Assembly: GCA_027315365.1 (NCBI GenBank)
Contig: DAHUYF010000158.1
Span: 62,001 to 126,000 of the forward strand
DNA: 64,000 bases
DNA from: Rhodospirillales bacterium
Lineage (GTDB): Bacteria > Pseudomonadota > Alphaproteobacteria > ATCC43930 > CGMCC-115725
Direction: 5' to 3'
Shown here one piece after another: positions 15,027 to 23,008 of the stretch; the first letter of the stretch is position 1, and every line of letters begins with the position of its first letter. A program made the translations under genes and the position numbers. Below the pieces are notes generated by a model. It saw only the letters and a program-made list of their open reading frames with translations. It had not been told where the DNA came from and made no database searches.

Positions 15027-16745
15027 TTACTCGAGGCCGAAGACGATGACCGAGTTGCCGTACCGGTAGTTGAGCTGGAAGTTGCCGCCGGCGGCGACGG
15101 CGATATAGGGCTTGCCGTCGATCTCGAAGGCCATCGGCGCGGAATTGGCGCCGGCACCGGTGGCGAACGACCACAGCGCCTTGCCGCTCTTGGCGTCATA
15201 GGCGCTGAACGTGCCGTCGCCCTGGCCGGTGAACACCAGCCCGCCCTTGGTGGTGAGCGCGCCGCCGATCATCGGCTGGTCGGTCTTGACCTGCCAATCG
15301 ACCTTGCCGGTGTCGACGTTGACCGCCGAGATGTTGCCGTACTGCTTCTCGTCGGGAATGGCGACGAAGGCGCCGCCCAGCCACATGTTGGGCGCCTGGG
15401 TGTAGCGCTTGCGGTAGTCGTCCCAGGTCTCGTGCTTGACGATGTAGTTCATCGGCTGGTGCAGGTTGACGCAGTAATTGAGATGCGTCCCCGGGTTGAA
15501 GGCGCAGGGCGACCATTCGACGCCGCCATTGGCGCCCGGCAGCATGCGCGTGCCCTTCTCGGTCGGCAGGGCAAACAGGTTCTCTTGCGGCACCATCGCC
15601 GCGGAGCGCCGGATCAGCTTGCCGGTGTCGCGGTCGAGGACGTAGACCCAGCCGGTCTTGCCGGCCTGGATGACCGCATCGACCATCTTGCCGTTGGCGC
15701 CCTTGACCTGGCCGAGCAGCGGCGGGGAGACCTCGTCCAGGTCCCAGACGTCGTGCGGCACTGCCTGGTAGCCCCATTTGATCTTGCCGGTATTGGCGTC
15801 GATGGCGACGACGCTGTCGCTCCAGCGGTTGTCGCCGGGCCGGTCCAAGCCGTCGAGGTCGGGCGAGGGATTGCCGATCGAGGCGAAGATCAGGCCGCGC
15901 TTGACGTCGATCGCGTTGGTCGTCCAGTTGCCGGCGCCGCCATGCATCCAGGCGTCCTTGTTCTTCTCGACCGACGCCTTCTCCGCGGCGATGTCGCGAT
16001 GCAGGTCGTTGATGCCGTCGGCCTTGGGCGCGAAAGTGCCTTCCCAGCCCTTGGTGCCGTCGGGATTGACGTCATCGGGGCCGGGGATGGTGTGCCAGCG
16101 CCAGACCAGCTTGCCGTCATCGATGTTGTAGGCGCTGATGAAGCCGCGGATGCCGTATTCGCCGCCGGCGATGCCGATGATCGCCGTGTTCTTGTAGACC
16201 GCCGGCGCCGAGGTGAGCGAATACCCCACCTCCGAATCGGCGACCTCGGTGTCCCACACCTTGTCGCCGGTCTTCTTGTCGAGAGCGACCAGATGTGCGT
16301 CGAGCGTGCCGAACAGCACCTTGTCGCCGACCACCACCACGCCGCGGTTGTTTGGGCCGCAGCAGAAGATGTTCTTGCCGAGCTTGTACTGGTAGTGCCA
16401 GAGCTGCTTGCCGCTCTTGGCGTCGATGGCGAAGACGTGATCGTAGGGCGTCGAGACGTACATGACGCCGTTCTCGACGATCGGCGTGTTCTCGAACGAG
16501 CCGACCACGCCGGTCTGGAAGATCCACTTCACATGCAAGCGGCTGACATTGCGGGTGTTGACCAGGCTGCTCGGCCAGTAGCGCATGCCGCCGAGATCGC
16601 CGCCGTAATTGAGCCAGTTGGTCGACTGCTCGCCCGCCTTTTGCAACTCTTCCCAGGTTGCCGCCTGGCCGGGACCCGATAGCCCTACGAAAGCCAGCGC
16701 CGCGCCGGCCATCAACCACCAACGATGTTGGTTCATCACGCCCAT
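15027..16745 (-). CDS. PQQ-dependent alcohol dehydrogenase with lanthanide-type active site
   Basis: 572 aa periplasmic quinoprotein of the methanol/ethanol dehydrogenase family. ATG 16745 was chosen over a longer frame because GGGGAGAGG precedes it and a signal peptide follows (to GPGQAA, residue about 29). The eight-bladed propeller has repeated W-docking motifs (DAKSGKQLWHY, DKKTGDKVWD, DANTGKIKWGY). The vicinal disulfide Cys128-Cys129 and the catalytic Asp335 are present. Asp337, two residues on (WDLD), is the extra ligand of lanthanide-dependent enzymes, where calcium enzymes have Ala or Ser. Residues about 237-268 are a charged insert not usual in the family. It is followed by a cupredoxin gene rather than a cytochrome gene. 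Substrate, probably an alcohol, not known. Confidence 0.92.
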   Translation of the reverse strand: MGVMNQHRWWLMAGAALAFVGLSGPGQAATWEELQKAGEQSTNWLNYGGDLGGMRYWPSSLVNTRNVSRLHVKWIFQTGVVGSFENTPIVENGVMYVSTPYDHVFAIDAKSGKQLWHYQYKLGKNIFCCGPNNRGVVVVGDKVLFGTLDAHLVALDKKTGDKVWDTEVADSEVGYSLTSAPAVYKNTAIIGIAGGEYGIRGFISAYNIDDGKLVWRWHTIPGPDDVNPDGTKGWEGTFAPKADGINDLHRDIAAEKASVEKNKDAWMHGGAGNWTTNAIDVKRGLIFASIGNPSPDLDGLDRPGDNRWSDSVVAIDANTGKIKWGYQAVPHDVWDLDEVSPPLLGQVKGANGKMVDAVIQAGKTGWVYVLDRDTGKLIRRSAAMVPQENLFALPTEKGTRMLPGANGGVEWSPCAFNPGTHLNYCVNLHQPMNYIVKHETWDDYRKRYTQAPNMWLGGAFVAIPDEKQYGNISAVNVDTGKVDWQVKTDQPMIGGALTTKGGLVFTGQGDGTFSAYDAKSGKALWSFATGAGANSAPMAFEIDGKPYIAVAAGGNFQLNYRYGNSVIVFGLE

Positions 16746-16937
16746 GTTCCTCTCCCCAAATGGTCGCCTTGCCCCCCGGCGCCGTCTTTGATCCGTGGTG
16801 TCCGTCGGTGCTGCGTCGAGGCCGGTTGCGGCAACAGGCGCCGCCCGCCGGGGCAACCGCCTGCGCGCTTAACCTATACTGCGCGCCGCGGTGGCGTCCA
16901 GCGCGATCGGAGCGCGGGAAGATTGATGCAGCGCACC

Positions 16938-17549
16938 CTATTGCGCGTGCGCCTTGAGCGCGGCGGCGAGTCGGCGCAGCTTGGTTTCGTCATAGGTCAG
17001 GCGATGGCACAGCCGCTCCGCCGTGTCGTCGGCGTCGTCGAGCCCATTGAGATTCTGCCGCCGCGCCTCGACCAGCGACGCCGTCTGGTGCTGGGCGTCG
17101 TCGCCTTGCTTCTGCGCGGCGTCGATCGCGGCGGCGTTCTGCGCCACCGCGTCGGCCAGCACGTGCGAGCGGATGATCTGGTCCTTGAGGCCCTTGAGCA
17201 GAATCTGGCGCAGCTCGTTGCCGCGTTCGACCATGCCGGCGACCACGCGCAGCGCGGTCGGCCGCGGCACCGGTCCGTTCTTTTGCGCGTAGTCGGCGAT
17301 CTCGCGCTCGCCCATCGCCGGCGAGTTCTCGCCGGCGGTGAGGAAGTCCACCAGCTGCCTCGCGACGGGGTCGGCGCGCCAGTCGCCTTCAGCGGGAACG
17401 GCGCCTGCCCACAGCATGGCGGGCTCGAGCGGGCCGGCTAGGGAACCGCTGCAGGGCCAGTCCGGCAGCGGCTTGGGCGGGCCCTTGGCGAAAGCGGGGA
17501 AGGCACAGGCGAGGCAGAGCGACAACAGGACAAGGCGCGTCAGGTTCAT
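16938..17549 (-). CDS. Secreted hypothetical protein, 203 aa
   Basis: Start ATG 17549 is set by GGAGGAAAG upstream and a clear signal peptide (to PAFAKG, about residue 22). The mature part begins with KPLPDWPCSG and has a second Cys in ERLCHRL. It is otherwise predicted helical with many Gln and Ala residues, including a possible coiled stretch in residues 120-170 (AAIDAAQKQGDDAQHQ). I do not recognise a family. It lies 192 bases upstream of the PQQ dehydrogenase on the same strand and could be co-expressed with it; periplasmic location is likely. Confidence 0.7.
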   Translation of the reverse strand: MNLTRLVLLSLCLACAFPAFAKGPPKPLPDWPCSGSLAGPLEPAMLWAGAVPAEGDWRADPVARQLVDFLTAGENSPAMGEREIADYAQKNGPVPRPTALRVVAGMVERGNELRQILLKGLKDQIIRSHVLADAVAQNAAAIDAAQKQGDDAQHQTASLVEARRQNLNGLDDADDTAERLCHRLTYDETKLRRLAAALKAHAQ

Positions 17550-17620
17550 GGCGGTTGCTTTCCTCCGAACGGCGCCTACTCTTGGCCGGAACCCGCCCGC
17601 AGTCAAATCCCGGCTTCGCC

Positions 17621-17902
17621 ATGCGCCTTCGTTTTCTCCTGATCCTGGCGCCTGCCTTGGCCGGTGCGGCCCATGCCGCCGAGCCGGCGACGAGCGACGA
17701 GGCGATGGTCAAGCTCTGCCAGGGCGAACTCGATGACCAGCTCTTCAGCGGCGGTCCTCGCGGCGAGTCTTTCGTCACGGCGCAGAAGATCGAGCGCGGG
17801 TCGGACCGCGTCGTGGTCCGGCTCGACGTCGCCTCCGGCGAGGGCCGCCGCGTCAGCGGCAGCTGCATTTTCCGCGACGGCAAGCTGTTCGACGTGAAAT
17901 AG
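17621..17902 (+). CDS. Small secreted hypothetical protein, 93 aa
   Basis: ATG 17621 begins a signal peptide (MRLRFLLILAPALAGAAHA, cleaved before AEPAT). The mature domain of about 74 residues has two Cys residues (KLCQGEL and GSCIFRDGK) that may form a disulfide. The pattern of an alternating beta strand (DRVVVRLDVAS) and a C-terminal CIFRDGKLFDV resembles small periplasmic proteins, but I cannot assign a family. It is divergent from the 203-aa secreted protein and convergent with the GlcG-like gene. Confidence 0.6.
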   Translation: MRLRFLLILAPALAGAAHAAEPATSDEAMVKLCQGELDDQLFSGGPRGESFVTAQKIERGSDRVVVRLDVASGEGRRVSGSCIFRDGKLFDVK

Positions 17903-17912
17903 ACCGCGGCTC

Positions 17913-18353
17913 TCAGGCGGGGTCGCCGGTATCGGGGATGAGCCCGGCCGCCCGGACGCCATGGACGGCGCAGGCCTCATCCTGCTCGGAGACGTCACCG
18001 CTGATGCCGACCGAGCCGATGATGCCGCCGTCGCCGGCGCGGATCAGGACGCCGCCCGGTACCGGGATGATGCGGCCCTCCGACGCCACGCCGAGGGCGG
18101 CGATGAAAGCCGGCGCGGCGGCGGCGCGACGGGCGAATTCGCGGCCTCCGAAGCCCATGCCGAGCACGCCCCAGGCCTTGCCCTGGGCGATCTGCGGCCG
18201 CAGCAGGCTGGAATTGTCCTCGCGCTTCAGCGCGACCAGATGGCCGCCGGCGTCGAGCACGGCGACGGTGAGCGGCTTGAGCTTGAGGCTGCGCCCGTGC
18301 TCGAGAGCCTTGTCGGTGATGATGGCGGCTTGGGCGAGGGTGACATTGGCCAT
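17913..18353 (-). CDS. GlcG/HbpS-family heme-binding-like protein
   Basis: 146 aa. The sequence matches the GlcG/HbpS (DUF336) pattern: MANVTLAQAAIITDKALEHG, VAVLDAGGHLVALKREDNSS, and the C-terminal GGVLIRAGDGGIIGSVGISGD. AGGAGA stands before ATG 18353. Members form homo-oligomers and some bind heme or act in glycolate, corrinoid or diol metabolism; no signal peptide is present here. It lies 24 bases downstream of the racemase gene on the same strand, so it is probably translated from the same transcript. Specific role unknown. Confidence 0.85.
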   Translation of the reverse strand: MANVTLAQAAIITDKALEHGRSLKLKPLTVAVLDAGGHLVALKREDNSSLLRPQIAQGKAWGVLGMGFGGREFARRAAAAPAFIAALGVASEGRIIPVPGGVLIRAGDGGIIGSVGISGDVSEQDEACAVHGVRAAGLIPDTGDPA

Positions 18354-18377
18354 GGCGATGTTCTTTCTCTCCTAAGG

Positions 18378-19520
18378 TCAGGCAAGTGCGCCGCAGCGCT
18401 TCAAGGCGTCGATCTCGTCCGGCGCGAAGCCCCACTGCGCCAGCGAGGCGTTGCCGCGCTCGCCCGGCGCCTCGGGCGGCGAGGGCGTCGCGGCCGGCGT
18501 GCGGCTGAAGCGCGGCGCCGGTCCCGGCTGGACGATGCCGTCGACCTCGATGAAGGTGCCGCGCGCCAGGTTGTGCGGATGCGCCGGTGCCTCCTCCATG
18601 GACAGCACCGGCGCGAAGCAGGCGTCGCTGCCTTCGAGCAGGCGGCACCATTCCTCGCGCGTCCGCGTCTTGAAGCGCTCTGCCAGCAGCGCCTTTGCCG
18701 CCGGCCAGCGCTTCTTGTCCAGCTTCGCCGGCATCTCGCGCGCGTCGATCTCCATGCGCTCCAGGAATTCGGCAAGGAACTTGTCCTCGATGCAGGCGAG
18801 CGCCACGTACTTGCCGTCCCGGCATTCGTAGACGTCATAGAAGAAGGCGCCGCTGTCGAGCACGTTCTCGCCGCGCGTCAGGCTCATCTGGCCGGCGGCG
18901 CGCATGCCGAAGAACATCGTGGCGAGTGAGGCGGCGCCGTCGACCATCGCGGCGTCGACCACCTGGCCCTTGCCGGAGCGCTGCGCTTCGATGATGCCGC
19001 AGGCCAGCCCTAGCGCCAGATAGAGCGCGCCGCCGCCGAAATCGCCGACCAGGTTGAGCGGCGGCGTCGGCGGCGCGCCGGCGCGGCCGATCGCGTGCAG
19101 CACGCCGGTGAGCGCGATGTAGTTGAGGTCGTGTCCGGCAGCCTCGGCCAGGGGGCCCTCCTGGCCCCAGCCGGTCATGCGGCCATAGACCAGGCGGGGA
19201 TTGCGCTTGAGGCAGGGCTCGGGGCCGAGGCCGAGCCGCTCCATGACGCCCGGGCGAAAGCCCTCGACGAGGGCGTCGGCGGCACCGGCGAGCCGCAGCA
19301 CCAGCTCGACGCCCTCCGGCGTCTTGAGGTCGACGGCGATGGCGTGCCGGCCGCGGTTCATCACCGAAAAGCGCGTCTGGCTGGGCAGGCCCAGCCCGCT
19401 CGGCTGCTGCCGGTCGACGCGCAGCACGGTGGCGCCGAGATCGGCGAGCAGCATGGCGCACATCGGCGCCGGCCCGATCCCGGCCATCTCGACGATCTTC
19501 AGACCCTTGAGCGGACCCAT
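18378..19520 (-). CDS. Alpha-methylacyl-CoA racemase (CaiB/BaiF family)
   Basis: 380 aa. The family III CoA-transferase fold is clear ([20 protein letters not shown] at the start; [16 protein letters not shown]). It keeps the catalytic pair of alpha-methylacyl-CoA racemases, His130 in GHDLNY and Asp160 in NLVGDFGGG, and the AMVDGAASL segment. CoA transferases of this family instead use an Asp near residue 169 of a different motif, so racemase is the better call. The reaction interconverts (R)- and (S)-2-methylacyl-CoA, needed before beta-oxidation of methyl-branched acids. It is divergent from an SDR/MaoC/thiolase group with matching chemistry. GGGAGG precedes ATG 19520. Confidence 0.88.
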   Translation of the reverse strand: MGPLKGLKIVEMAGIGPAPMCAMLLADLGATVLRVDRQQPSGLGLPSQTRFSVMNRGRHAIAVDLKTPEGVELVLRLAGAADALVEGFRPGVMERLGLGPEPCLKRNPRLVYGRMTGWGQEGPLAEAAGHDLNYIALTGVLHAIGRAGAPPTPPLNLVGDFGGGALYLALGLACGIIEAQRSGKGQVVDAAMVDGAASLATMFFGMRAAGQMSLTRGENVLDSGAFFYDVYECRDGKYVALACIEDKFLAEFLERMEIDAREMPAKLDKKRWPAAKALLAERFKTRTREEWCRLLEGSDACFAPVLSMEEAPAHPHNLARGTFIEVDGIVQPGPAPRFSRTPAATPSPPEAPGERGNASLAQWGFAPDEIDALKRCGALA

Positions 19521-19728
19521 CGCTCGCCTCCCTGTCGCGGGAGCGACCTTATCGCGCCGGGGCGGGATCGCGCGAGCGGATTTCGCCGCCGACCGCCGGC
19601 CTCCGCATGCGCGCGGAGCAACCCTCGTCGTCGGCGCCGTGCGGTTGCAAAGGGCGGCGAAGCTGGCCTAGGGTGAAGCACCAAGCGGCGGCGGGCCGCA
19701 CCGAAGAAAAATCGGGAGGAAGACGGCG

Positions 19729-20652
19729 ATGGCGGGCGGCGGGTGCCTCGACGGCAAGGTCATCATCATCACCGGCGCGGGGCGCGGCATCGGCCGCGAC
19801 ATCGCGCTGCTCGCCGGGCGCGAGGGCGGCAAGGTCGTGGTCAATGATCTCGGCGCCGGCGCCGACGGCGAGGGCAATGCCGATACCGGACCTGCGCAAG
19901 GCGTCGTCGACGAGATCCGCAAGGGCGGCGGCACCGCCGTCGCCAGCACCGACAGCGTCGCCGAGCCCGCCGGTGCCGAGCGCATCATCGGCACCGCGCT
20001 CGACGCCTATGGCCGGGTCGACGCCGTGGTCAACAATGCCGGCATCCTGCGCGACCGCATCTTCCACCGCATGTCGACCGTGGATTGGGACCTCGTCATC
20101 AAGGTCCATCTGATGGGGAGCTTCTATGTCGCGCGCGCCGCCGCGGCACATTTCCGCGAGCAGCAAGGCGGCTCCTACGTCCATTTCACCTCGACCTCGG
20201 GCCTCATCGGCAATTTCGGCCAGGCCAATTACGCCGCCGCCAAGCTCGGCATCGTCGGCCTCTCCAAATCGATCGCCCTCGACATGGCGCGCTACCACGT
20301 GCGCTCCAACTGCATCTCGCCCTTCGCCTGGAGCCGGCTGATCGGCACCATCCCGACCGAGACGCCTGAAGAGAAGGCGCGGGTCGAGCGCATCAAGACC
20401 GCGACGGCCGAGAAGATCGCGCCGCTCGCAATCTATCTCGCCAGCGATCTCTCGCGCGACGTCACCGGCCAGATCTTCGCCGTGCGCCGCAACGAGATAT
20501 TCCTGATGAGCCAGCCGCGGCCGGTCCGCTCGGTCCACCGCGGCGAGGGCTGGACGCCGCAAACCATCGCCGAGCACGCCATGCCGGCGCTCGAGAAATC
20601 GTTCTTCCCGCTCGACCGCTCCGGCGACATCTTCACCTGGGATCCGGTCTAG
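19729..20652 (+). CDS. SDR 3-hydroxyacyl-CoA dehydrogenase, MFE-2-like
   Basis: 307 aa. N-terminal TGAGRGIGRDIALLAGREGG and NDLGAGADGEGN follow the SDR domain of peroxisomal multifunctional enzyme type 2. NNAG lies near residue 101, catalytic Ser is in TSTSGLIG and Tyr/Lys in YAAAKLG. The C-terminal DLSRDVTGQIFAVRRNEIFLMSQPRP segment is also typical of this subfamily. It should oxidise (3R)-hydroxyacyl-CoA with NAD. The MaoC hydratase gene starts 9 bases downstream, so the two activities that are fused in MFE-2 are separate adjacent genes here. Confidence 0.9.
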   Translation: MAGGGCLDGKVIIITGAGRGIGRDIALLAGREGGKVVVNDLGAGADGEGNADTGPAQGVVDEIRKGGGTAVASTDSVAEPAGAERIIGTALDAYGRVDAVVNNAGILRDRIFHRMSTVDWDLVIKVHLMGSFYVARAAAAHFREQQGGSYVHFTSTSGLIGNFGQANYAAAKLGIVGLSKSIALDMARYHVRSNCISPFAWSRLIGTIPTETPEEKARVERIKTATAEKIAPLAIYLASDLSRDVTGQIFAVRRNEIFLMSQPRPVRSVHRGEGWTPQTIAEHAMPALEKSFFPLDRSGDIFTWDPV

Positions 20653-20661
20653 GAGCCGGCG

Positions 20662-21525
20662 GTGGCGATCGACTATCAGCGGCTCAAGAACTGGCTCTTT
20701 CCCGAGGTCGAGCACAGCTACGCGGCCAGGGACACGATGCTCTATGCGCTGGGGCTGGGCCTCGGCGCCGACCCGATGGACCGCGCGCAGCTGCGCTTCG
20801 TCTACGAGGAGGGGCTGAAGGCGCTGCCGACCATGGCGGTGGTGCTGGCGCTGCCGGGGCAATGGTCGAAGAATCCCGAGACCGGCATCAACTGGAAGCT
20901 GCTGCTGCATGGCGAGCAGGGCCTGGTGCTGCACAAGCCGCTGCCGCCCGCCGGCACGGTGGTCGCGCGCACGGTGATCGAGGAGATCGTCGACAAGGGC
21001 GCGGGCAAGGGCGCGCTGATCTATTCGCGGCGCGACATCCGCGACAAGGAGACCGGCGCGCTGCTGGCCTCGCTCGCCTCCACCAGCTTCCTGCGCGGCG
21101 ACGGCGGCTTCGGCGGCCCGAGCGGCCCGACCAGGCCGGTGCACGATCTCCCCGAGCGCACGCCCGATCTCGTCTCGGACATCGCCACGCTGCCGCAGGC
21201 GGCGCTGATCTATCGTCTCAGCGGCGACTACAATCCGCTGCACGCCGATCCCGAGATCGCCGCCGCGGCGGGCTTCCCGCGGCCGATCCTGCACGGGCTC
21301 TGCACCTTCGGCGTGGCGGGCCACGCGCTGCTGCGCACGCTCTGCGGCTACGATCCCGCGCGCCTCAGGCGCATGGAGGTGCGCTTCTCCTCGCCGGTCT
21401 TTCCCGGCGAGACCGTGCGCACCGAGATCTGGCGCGAGGGCGGGGGACGCTTCGGCTTCCGCTGCCGCGTGCTCGAGCGCGACATCGTTGCGATCAACAA
21501 CGGGTTGGCGGAGATCGCCGCGTAA
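20662..21525 (+). CDS. MaoC-family enoyl-CoA hydratase 2
   Basis: 287 aa, starting at GTG 20662 (MAIDYQRLKNWLF), 9 bases after the SDR stop with GGAG upstream. The double hot-dog fold is seen as an N-terminal non-catalytic half and a C-terminal half with the hydratase 2 motif RLSGDYNPLHADPE, catalytic Asp189 and His194, followed by GFPRPILHGLCTFG. It hydrates trans-2-enoyl-CoA to (3R)-hydroxyacyl-CoA, the substrate of the preceding SDR. Length and architecture match the MFE-2 hydratase domain and 17-beta-HSD4-like bacterial enzymes. Confidence 0.92.
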   Translation: MAIDYQRLKNWLFPEVEHSYAARDTMLYALGLGLGADPMDRAQLRFVYEEGLKALPTMAVVLALPGQWSKNPETGINWKLLLHGEQGLVLHKPLPPAGTVVARTVIEEIVDKGAGKGALIYSRRDIRDKETGALLASLASTSFLRGDGGFGGPSGPTRPVHDLPERTPDLVSDIATLPQAALIYRLSGDYNPLHADPEIAAAAGFPRPILHGLCTFGVAGHALLRTLCGYDPARLRRMEVRFSSPVFPGETVRTEIWREGGGRFGFRCRVLERDIVAINNGLAEIAA

Positions 21526-21542
21526 GGAGCTGGGAGAGAGGC

Positions 21543-23006
21543 ATGGTCGGTATCGCATCCTTCGGCGGTTACATCCCGCGGCTGCGCCTGAGCCGCAAAT
21601 CGATCGTCGACGCCAATGGCTGGTTCAACGGCAGCCTGCGCGCCTATGCCAAGGCGGAACGCGCGATCTGCTCCTGGGACGAGGACAGCCTCACCATGGC
21701 GGTGGAGGCGGCGCGCGACGCGCTCGCCGAGCGGCCGCGCGACGGCTTCCGCGCGCTTTATCTCGCCACCACTTCGGCGCCCTTCGAGGACCGGCAAAAC
21801 GCCGGCATCCTGGCCCAGGCGCTGCGGCTCGGCGAGGCGGTGAACACCATGGATGTCGGCGCCTCGCAGCGGGCCGGCACCACCGGGCTGGTCGCAGCGC
21901 TCGACGCGGTCGCGGCGCGCGGCGGCCCGGTGCTCTACCTGGCCTCCGAGAAGCGGCGCGCGCCGGCGGCGAGCCCGGCCGAGCTGCTCCATGGCGACGG
22001 CGCCGCGGCGCTGATCCTCGACCGCGGCGACGGCGTCGCCAGATTCCTCGGCAGCCGCTCCGCGTCGGTCGATTTCGTCGATCACTACAAGGGCAAGGGC
22101 CGCGAGTTCGACTACGGCTGGGAAGAGCGCTGGATTCGCGACGAGGGCTATCTCAAGCTGGTGCCGCCGGTGATCGCCGGCGTGCTTGCGGAAACCGGGC
22201 TGAAGCCCGGCGACATCGCGCATTTCTGCCTGCCCTGCACGCTGCCGCGGGTCGGGCAGGCGGTCGCCAAGGCGGCGGGCCTGCCGGAGAGCAGCATGCG
22301 GCCCAATCTTGACGGGCTCTGCGGCGATACCGGCGCGGCGCATCCGCTGGTGATGCTGGTGCACGCGCTGCAGGAGGCGAAGCCGGGCGAGCGCATCCTG
22401 GTGGCAAGCTTCGGCAGCGGCTCGGACGCGCTGGTCTTCGAGGCGACGGCGGAACTGCCGGCGATGCAGCGGGCGCGGCGCGGCATCCTCGGCGCGCTCA
22501 GGCGGCGCAAGGAGGAGACCAACTACGCGCGATATCTCGCCTTCAACGATCTCATCAAGATGGAACGCGGCCTGCGTTCGGAGGTCGACAAGCAGACGCC
22601 GCTCACCACGCTCTACCGCAAGCGCGACATGCTGCTGTCGCTGGTCGGCGGCCGCTGCGAGCGCTGCGGCACGGCGCAGTTCCCGAAATCGAACATCTGC
22701 GTCAACCCCAACTGCCGCGCCGCCCACAGCCAGGTCGACCAGCCCTTCTCGGAGTTCGGCGGCAAGATCATGTCGTTCACCGCCGACAGCCTCACCTATT
22801 GTCCGGATCCGCCGGCGCATTATGGCATGGTGCAATTCGCCGAAGGCGGGCGCATGATGGTGGACTTCACCGACGTGGATGCCGGCCAGGTCGAGGTCGG
22901 CATGCCGATGCGCATGGTGTTTCGCATCAAAGAGGTGGACCCGGCGCGCGGCTTCACCAAGTATTTCTGGAAGGCGACGCCCAGCGGCGAGGTCAAGGAG
23001 GTCTGA
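21543..23006 (+). CDS. HMG-CoA-synthase/KAS III-like protein with C-terminal DUF35 OB-fold
   Basis: 487 aa. Residues 1-310 have the thiolase fold of 3-oxoacyl-ACP synthase III/HMG-CoA synthase (MVGIASFGGYIPRLRLSR; NAGILAQALRLGEAVNTMDV; GDGAAALILDRGDG), but the usual nucleophile Cys position reads MDVGASQRAGT with no Cys. The C-terminal 120 residues have a rubredoxin-like zinc knuckle (GGRCERCGTAQFP, ICVNPNCRA) and an OB-fold ending in KYFWKATP, as in DUF35 partner proteins of SCP2-type thiolases. It lies between MaoC and thiolase genes with very short gaps, so it is probably a CoA-binding partner in thiolysis or retro-aldol chemistry. Catalytic competence is uncertain. Confidence 0.82.
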   Translation: MVGIASFGGYIPRLRLSRKSIVDANGWFNGSLRAYAKAERAICSWDEDSLTMAVEAARDALAERPRDGFRALYLATTSAPFEDRQNAGILAQALRLGEAVNTMDVGASQRAGTTGLVAALDAVAARGGPVLYLASEKRRAPAASPAELLHGDGAAALILDRGDGVARFLGSRSASVDFVDHYKGKGREFDYGWEERWIRDEGYLKLVPPVIAGVLAETGLKPGDIAHFCLPCTLPRVGQAVAKAAGLPESSMRPNLDGLCGDTGAAHPLVMLVHALQEAKPGERILVASFGSGSDALVFEATAELPAMQRARRGILGALRRRKEETNYARYLAFNDLIKMERGLRSEVDKQTPLTTLYRKRDMLLSLVGGRCERCGTAQFPKSNICVNPNCRAAHSQVDQPFSEFGGKIMSFTADSLTYCPDPPAHYGMVQFAEGGRMMVDFTDVDAGQVEVGMPMRMVFRIKEVDPARGFTKYFWKATPSGEVKEV

Positions 23007-23008
23007 CG

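Noticed and set aside
18378-19520. Carnitine/formyl-type CoA transferase for the CaiB/BaiF gene
   Set aside because: The GHDLNY and VGDFGGG motifs match the catalytic His and Asp of alpha-methylacyl-CoA racemase.
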